DNA of 8,425 bases from JACKLD01 sp049297695 (lineage in GTDB: Bacteria > Pseudomonadota > Alphaproteobacteria > UBA2136 > UBA6156). Under the pieces are notes generated by a model. That model saw nothing but the letters and a program-made list of their open reading frames with translations, did no database searches and had not been told where the DNA came from. Shown here one piece after another: positions 4,583 to 8,425 of this stretch (position 1 is the stretch's first letter; every line of letters starts with the position of its first letter). Both the position numbers and the translations under genes were made by a program. The stretch covers positions 1 to 8,425 of the forward strand of contig JBAQUT010000034.1 in assembly GCA_049297695.1 (NCBI GenBank), read 5' to 3'.

Positions 4583-5350
4583 TTAACCCCGGAACACGCT
4601 CACCCGTTGTGCGGGAGGGAGAATGGCATTGAGCTGCAGTTCCAGCTGGCGGGGGTTTTCTTGCCGGGCAATGGAGAGCACCCCCGCGCTGTACAGTTTG
4701 CGGAGCAACAGTTCAGCCGCGCTGACCCGTTCCAGCTTGGTGGCCAGGGGGTTGAAGATCATGTACGAAAGTACGGCGCCGTAAAACGTGGCCAAAATGG
4801 CCACCGCCATGCTGGGGCCGATTTTATCGGGGTCGGAGAGTTGCCCCAACATTTGCACCAGCCCAATCAGCGTACCAATCAAGCCCATGGCGGGGCCGGT
4901 TTCCGCCGCCTTGCGGAGCACTTGCATGCCTACCCCGTGGCGCTCCAGCATGCCTGCTGTGTCGGCGTACAGCACGCGCTCAATGTTGTCGGGCGTGGTG
5001 CCATCCACCGCCAGCACCAAGGCTTGGCGTAAAAAGGGTGTTTGCTCGGCTGCGGCTTCTTTTTGGATGCCCAGCAATCCGTTTTGGCGGGCTTTTTGGG
5101 CCAGTTTCAGCAACCGCACGGCTTCGTCGGTGGGGTTGGCGGTGTTGTGGAAAAAGGCTTTGAGAATCACCAGCCCCGTACGGCCCACTTCGGCACCTGA
5201 AAATGAGGTGAGGGTAACAAACAGGGTGCCCAGCACTACAATGAAAATAGCGTGGGTATCCGCAAACCCTGCAAGGTTGCCACCCAAAAAAATGGCATAC
5301 CCCACCAACCCCAGCGACACAACAAGGCCGGTAAGTGTGGCTAAATCCAT
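4583..5350 (-). CDS. motA: MotA/PomA-type flagellar stator subunit
   Basis: A 255-residue membrane protein with four hydrophobic segments (about 6-24, 33-50, 153-171, 180-203) and the large cytoplasmic loop between the second and third that contacts FliG. The conserved prolines P153 (TGPAMGLIGT) and P201 (IFNPLATKL) and the loop arginine R88 are present. Length and sequence fit the PomA branch, and T160 and T188 align with the PomA threonines T158 and T186 linked to sodium use, so the motor may be sodium-driven; this is inference. The loop position that usually carries the conserved glutamate (L-A-L-E in PomA) reads LGIQ, with Q96 there and a Glu at 98. The start fuses with the fliN stop (TAATG), indicating translational coupling. 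No motB/pomB partner is in the window, so it must be encoded elsewhere. Confidence 0.93.
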   Translation of the reverse strand: MDLATLTGLVVSLGLVGYAIFLGGNLAGFADTHAIFIVVLGTLFVTLTSFSGAEVGRTGLVILKAFFHNTANPTDEAVRLLKLAQKARQNGLLGIQKEAAAEQTPFLRQALVLAVDGTTPDNIERVLYADTAGMLERHGVGMQVLRKAAETGPAMGLIGTLIGLVQMLGQLSDPDKIGPSMAVAILATFYGAVLSYMIFNPLATKLERVSAAELLLRKLYSAGVLSIARQENPRQLELQLNAILPPAQRVSVFRG

Positions 5351-5655
5351 TAGCTGGAGGCTTTCACGATCTCGGTCATGGTGACGCCCAGTTTGTCATC
5401 CACAATCACCACTTCGCCGCGGGCCACCAAACGGTCGTTCACGTACACGTCCACGGCATCGCCAACCTTACGGTCCAGCTCCACCACCGCGCCACGGCCC
5501 AGCTTCAAAAGTTGGCTGATGGGCATGGTGGTGGTGCCCAAAATGGCTTTAACGGTAACGGGCACGTCGTACACGGCTTCCAACCCCGCTTCGCTGCCGC
5601 TGGCACCATTGTTGGCACCGCCAAGGTCTTGCAGGTTCAGGTTGATATCGGCCAT
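5350..5655 (-). CDS. fliN: FliN, flagellar C-ring switch protein
   Basis: A 101-residue protein consisting of a short variable N-terminus (about 1-26, rich in Gly, Ala and Asn) and one SpoA/SpoOA-type domain (about 27-98). The motifs LGRGAVVELDRKVGDAVDVYVN and LVARGEVVIVDDKLGVTMTE, seen here in two parts of about 20 residues, are diagnostic for FliN. It forms the lower part of the C-ring with FliM, and binds FliH to bring the export complex to the rotor. I chose the ATG at 5655; an in-frame GTG at 5664 would add three residues. No Shine-Dalgarno sequence is seen for either. It is separated from fliH by 80 bases holding an inverted repeat, the only sizeable gap in the operon, and is coupled to motA. 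Confidence 0.94.
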   Translation of the reverse strand: MADINLNLQDLGGANNGASGSEAGLEAVYDVPVTVKAILGTTTMPISQLLKLGRGAVVELDRKVGDAVDVYVNDRLVARGEVVIVDDKLGVTMTEIVKASS

Positions 5656-5662
5656 GGGTTGC

Positions 5663-5690
5663 ACACTTTATGTTGGTTTTAACAAAGTGT
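5663..5690 (-). repeat. Inverted repeat in the fliH-fliN gap
   Basis: ACACTTT (5663-5669) and AAAGTGT (5684-5690) are perfect inverted arms; inside them GTT pairs with AAC after a 2-base bulge. In RNA this would be an AT-rich hairpin 7 bases upstream of the fliN ATG. It has no T-run after it, so it is not a standard terminator; an operator, an mRNA processing site or a translational control hairpin are all possible. Confidence 0.45.
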
Positions 5691-5735
5691 AAGGGGTTAA
5701 GGCATGGCAGGCAAGGCGCGTGCTTACCATTCAAG

Positions 5736-6482
5736 CTATTTCAATGCATCCACCAAATCGTCGTCGCCCAAAAGCTCTTTCACGCGGGTGTCGGTTTGCT
5801 TGGCGGCCATATCCAAGGGCGATGCTGTGGAGGCTTCGGGCTGGATGTGGCTTTCGGTGGGCAGGGGCGGTACGGGTTGGGTAACATCGGCGCCCACTTG
5901 GGCCAGCAGCGCATCCACATTGGCAAGGTTTTCGGCCAGTTTGGCTTCCAGCCCGCCGCCGGGCCATTCCATCAGCACATCGGTAATGCCAAGGCTGGGG
6001 TCGGTAACAATTTTAAAGGGAATGTTGCCGATGCTGGCTTGGGGCAGGCCAAGTTTTTCATGATAAGCTTTGGCTTGGGGGTTCACGCGCAGGCTCAGGC
6101 CTTCGCCTTGGGGGAGCAAGGTAAGCAAGTGCTTGATGTGGTGCTCCAACATGTGGTCGGAGTAATGCTCGGCCGCGTGGCCCACCAGCTTGTGCAAAGT
6201 GGTGCGCAACAGGGTGAGGGCTTCCCGTGTCATCGCCTCGTGCCATTGGTTTTGTTGGGCGGTAAGTTTGGCGGTGAGGGTTTGCATCTGCTGGGTAAGG
6301 GCGGCAACCTCTTGCTGCATCAGGGCATCGGCTTCGGCGCGGCCTTGGGCAAGGCCATCTTTAAAGCCTTCCTCGCGGGCATCGTTGGCGGCACGGGCCG
6401 ATTTGCTGCCCACAAGGCCATCCAGCACGGCGACATCAAAAAACTCGTTTTCAAAGGAGAATTTTTCAAATTTATCGGCCAT
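5736..6482 (-). CDS. fliH: FliH, regulator of the flagellar export ATPase
   Basis: A 248-residue protein with FliH features. The start MADKFEKFSFENEFFD resembles the FliN/FlhA-binding end, and the glycine-spaced helix AREEGFKDGLAQG (G39, G43, G47) is the GxxxG repeat typical of FliH. A helical Gln- and Ala-rich coiled-coil region (about 50-80) follows, then a C-terminal globular part (about 85-185) with MEWPGGGLEAKLAENL. A Pro-, Ser- and Thr-rich tail (about 190-248) extends beyond the usual domain. FliH forms a dimer that binds and restrains the FliI ATPase and tethers it to FliN. fliI is not adjacent here. The gene starts 15 bases after fliG without a clear Shine-Dalgarno sequence. FliH proteins diverge strongly, so the call rests on the motif, length and position together. 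Confidence 0.88.
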   Translation of the reverse strand: MADKFEKFSFENEFFDVAVLDGLVGSKSARAANDAREEGFKDGLAQGRAEADALMQQEVAALTQQMQTLTAKLTAQQNQWHEAMTREALTLLRTTLHKLVGHAAEHYSDHMLEHHIKHLLTLLPQGEGLSLRVNPQAKAYHEKLGLPQASIGNIPFKIVTDPSLGITDVLMEWPGGGLEAKLAENLANVDALLAQVGADVTQPVPPLPTESHIQPEASTASPLDMAAKQTDTRVKELLGDDDLVDALK

Positions 6483-6497
6483 GGCGGTGGGTACTTA

Positions 6498-7508
6498 TCA
6501 TGTAATAAACTCGTCTTCGCCGCCCACGTCTTCGGAGAGGATGATGATCTCGCCTTTGTCGGCAAGGCCTTTGGCCACGGTGACGATTTTCATTTGGGCT
6601 TCGTCCACGTCTTTTACTTTCACGGGGCCCATGGCTTCCATATCTTCTTTGAGTATTTTGGCGGCACGTTCCGACATGTTTTTCAGGAATTTATCGCGAA
6701 GCTCGGGCTTGGCGCCTTTGAGCGCTAGCGCCAGCACATCTTTGTCGGTCATATCCCGTAGGATGGTTTGGATGCCTTTATCGTCGGTTTTAGCAATGTC
6801 ATCAAACGTGAACATCAGGGCGCGGATGCGTTCGGCATCGTCGGGGTTGGTTTTTTCCAGCAAGGCCATAAAGCGGCTTTCGTTGGCTCTGTCAAAGTTG
6901 TTGAACACTTCGGCTAGCGCCTCGTGGGGGTCGCGGGTGTTCTTTTGGGCCAGGTTGCGCATAAATTCGTTTTTAAGGGAGTCTTCCACGGCGGCCAACA
7001 CTTCGCGGGGTACGTTGTCCATCACAATAATACGTTGCATCACCTCCATGGCTAAATCTTCAGGCAAAACGGAGAGAACTTTAGCGGCGTGCGAGCCTTT
7101 GATGCGGCTGATGATGACCGCCACGGTTTGGGGGTATTCGTTGAGGAGGTAGTTAGCTAGCGTTTCTTCGTTCACGTTGGCCAGCTTTTCCCACATGGTA
7201 CGGCCGGCGGGGCCGCGCATTTCGTCCATCAGCTCCTTCACGCGGTCTTCTTTCAAGAAGCTTTTGAGATACCGTTCGGTAGTGCCCCAGCCGCCGGTGA
7301 CGCCATTACCATCGGCGCCCAGGTTGGTGGTGAAATCGGTGATGGTTTGGTCCATCTCCTCGCTGCTTACGTTGCCCAAGGCCGCCATTTCGCGGGAAAT
7401 ATCCCGGATTTCGTAATCATCCATGTACGAAAACAGGTTGGCGGCGCGCTGCTCGCCCATGGCAAGCATCAAAATGGCGGCTTTGCGGGGGCCGGAAAGT
7501 TCGGGCAT
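6498..7508 (-). CDS. fliG: FliG, flagellar rotor switch protein
   Basis: A 336-residue protein with the three FliG domains: an N-terminal FliF-binding domain (about 1-90), a middle domain with EYPQT (124-128; EHPQT in the enteric protein) and a C-terminal torque domain. MFTFDDI (232-238) matches the MFVFED-type hinge. The torque-helix charges are kept: K264, R281, E288, D289 and K297 fall at the same numbers as the enteric K264, R281, D288, D289 and R297. This surface meets the MotA loop, and FliG converts stator motion into rotation. Its ATG shares one base with the fliF stop (TGATG), so it is coupled to its binding partner fliF. I see nothing unusual apart from an extra acidic tail, EDVGGEDEFIT. 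Confidence 0.97.
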   Translation of the reverse strand: MPELSGPRKAAILMLAMGEQRAANLFSYMDDYEIRDISREMAALGNVSSEEMDQTITDFTTNLGADGNGVTGGWGTTERYLKSFLKEDRVKELMDEMRGPAGRTMWEKLANVNEETLANYLLNEYPQTVAVIISRIKGSHAAKVLSVLPEDLAMEVMQRIIVMDNVPREVLAAVEDSLKNEFMRNLAQKNTRDPHEALAEVFNNFDRANESRFMALLEKTNPDDAERIRALMFTFDDIAKTDDKGIQTILRDMTDKDVLALALKGAKPELRDKFLKNMSERAAKILKEDMEAMGPVKVKDVDEAQMKIVTVAKGLADKGEIIILSEDVGGEDEFIT

Positions 7509-8425
7509 CAGCTTTCGTCTCCGTTGTTGCTGCTGCGGCGGTCACTTTGGGCCATCCAGCCGCGCACCAGGTTGAGGCTTTCTTCAGGGTGTTGGTCGAT
7601 AATCTCGTTCACCTTTTTCACGGCGGATTCTTTCACGCGGCCTTGGATGGAACGGACATCCACCCCGCTATCCTCCATCATTGGGGCGCCCATGGCCAAA
7701 GGCCCTGCCGTTTGCATGGGCGGCAAAGGGGCTGGGGCGCTGGGGGTGGAAAGGGCGCCAATCAGCAAGTTGAGGGTGGGTTTTACCACAATCAACCCCA
7801 CCACCAGCAAGGCCACAATCAGCAGGCCGTAGTGGGCAAATTGCAGCATTTGGTCTTTGGTCATGAAGGGTTCTTCCAACGCTGGGGCTTCGGGTGGGGT
7901 GGAGAATTGCATATCCACCACGGTCACCGTATCGCCGCGCTCGGCATTATACCCCACGGCAGTTTGCACCAGTTGACGGAATTGGGTGATTTGGGCCTCG
8001 GTGTAGGGCGTGTACACGGGCTCGCCGTTGGCGTTTTCGGTGGTTTTGCCTTCCACCATCACGGCCACGCTCAGCTTTTTAACCTCGCCACCGTTTTTGG
8101 TAAGTTGGCGGATGGTTTTGCCCACCTCGTAGTTGGTGGTAGTTTCGGTGCGGTTTTCGCTACCACCGCCGCCACCGCTGGCGCCGCCAGCCCCGCCATC
8201 GGGTGTGTTGGCTTGCACGCCGGTTTGGCCGCCGCTGGCGCCCGTGCTGTTGGTGCTGGCGGATTCGGAGGTTTGCTCGGACCGCACCACTTGCTGGGTG
8301 GGGTCATAAATTTCGCTGTTTTCCTGCACCACGTCGGTGTTCACCTCGGCGGCCACTTGGGCGGCCACTTTGCCCATGCCCACGGCTTTTTCCAGCAGCA
8401 CCACAATGGCGGTACGGTATTGGTC
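7508..8425 (-). CDS. fliF: FliF, flagellar MS-ring protein (3' part)
   Basis: The gene enters from the right edge; 305 C-terminal residues are visible, beginning DQYRTAIVVLLEKAVG. The fragment holds the late ring-building region with TDVVQENSEIYDPTQQVVRS (about 31-50) and a very Gly-, Ser- and Thr-rich linker (about 53-88). Next come the family motif NRTETTTNYEVGKT and the second membrane helix (about 178-199, YGLLIVALLVVGLIVV). The cytoplasmic tail follows, and its last helices (about 255-290, including SAVKKVNEIIDQHPEESLNLVRGWM) bind FliG. FliF forms the MS ring, the base on which rotor and export gate assemble. The first membrane helix and N-terminal ring domains lie outside the window. 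A GTG inside the fragment is not a start. Confidence 0.96.
   Translation of the reverse strand, partial: DQYRTAIVVLLEKAVGMGKVAAQVAAEVNTDVVQENSEIYDPTQQVVRSEQTSESASTNSTGASGGQTGVQANTPDGGAGGASGGGGGSENRTETTTNYEVGKTIRQLTKNGGEVKKLSVAVMVEGKTTENANGEPVYTPYTEAQITQFRQLVQTAVGYNAERGDTVTVVDMQFSTPPEAPALEEPFMTKDQMLQFAHYGLLIVALLVVGLIVVKPTLNLLIGALSTPSAPAPLPPMQTAGPLAMGAPMMEDSGVDVRSIQGRVKESAVKKVNEIIDQHPEESLNLVRGWMAQSDRRSSNNGDES

Noticed and set aside
5656..5664. GTG at 5664 as the fliN start
   Set aside because: It adds only Met-Gln-Pro before the MADINL start, has no ribosome binding site and lies in the arm of the inverted repeat.
5670..6728. 352-codon open frame on the plus strand opposite fliH and the end of fliG
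   Set aside because: It is antisense to two clearly conserved flagellar genes, and its His/Gly/Phe-rich product looks like a reverse-frame by-product of GC-rich codon use.
6190..7152. 320-codon plus-strand open frame opposite fliG and fliH
   Set aside because: Ser- and Arg-rich translation without domains, opposite well-supported genes; no ribosome binding site seen.

Overview
This window is a chromosomal piece of a bacterial flagellar gene cluster, read almost entirely on the minus strand. The gene set and protein types (a FlbD-like sigma-54 activator with a degenerate receiver, an about 100-residue FliN, PomA-like MotA, FlhF and FlhG) suggest an alphaproteobacterium with a polar flagellum, perhaps of the Rhodospirillales/Micavibrio-like kind. 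This placement is inferred from gene order and protein character, not from a database search. Flagellar genes are GC-rich (41 of 60 bases in a hand-counted sample of flhF), while the small genes lying between them are clearly more AT-rich (19 to 28 of 60 in samples).

Layout, in minus-strand transcription order from the right edge. The block fliF (3' part only) - fliG - fliH - fliN - motA encodes the MS ring, the rotor switch, the export ATPase regulator and one stator subunit; several junctions are fused stop/start codons. It is followed by an unrecognised 140-residue gene (4113..4535) with an acidic C-terminus resembling the tip of single-stranded DNA-binding protein. A small AT-rich membrane-protein gene on the plus strand (3732..4073) then separates this operon from flbD (2255..3583). 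The end of flbD overlaps the end of a convergent 73-codon plus-strand gene (2037..2258), which has the best Shine-Dalgarno sequence in the window. A small two-helix membrane protein (1607..1798, minus) follows and ends in a clear intrinsic terminator. Last come flhF (520..1530) and the 5' part of flhG (1..523), which set flagellar position and number.

The known genes form one functional group: FliF anchors FliG, FliN belongs to the C-ring, FliH serves the export gate, MotA is half of a stator, FlbD switches on later flagellar genes, and FlhF/FlhG control where and how many flagella are built. Genes often found in such clusters (flhA between flbD and flhF, motB/pomB beside motA, fliI beside fliH) are absent from the stretch seen here.

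The most interesting points are: the four unrecognised small genes between conserved flagellar genes; a shared TATAAA plus C-run element directly upstream of the flbD and flhF start codons that suggests near-leaderless mRNAs; two adjacent inverted repeats and an AG dinucleotide tract in the divergent region 1799..2036; changes at key positions of FlbD and MotA; and the SSB-tip-like tail of the 4113..4535 protein. I saw no mobile element, CRISPR array, tRNA or rRNA.
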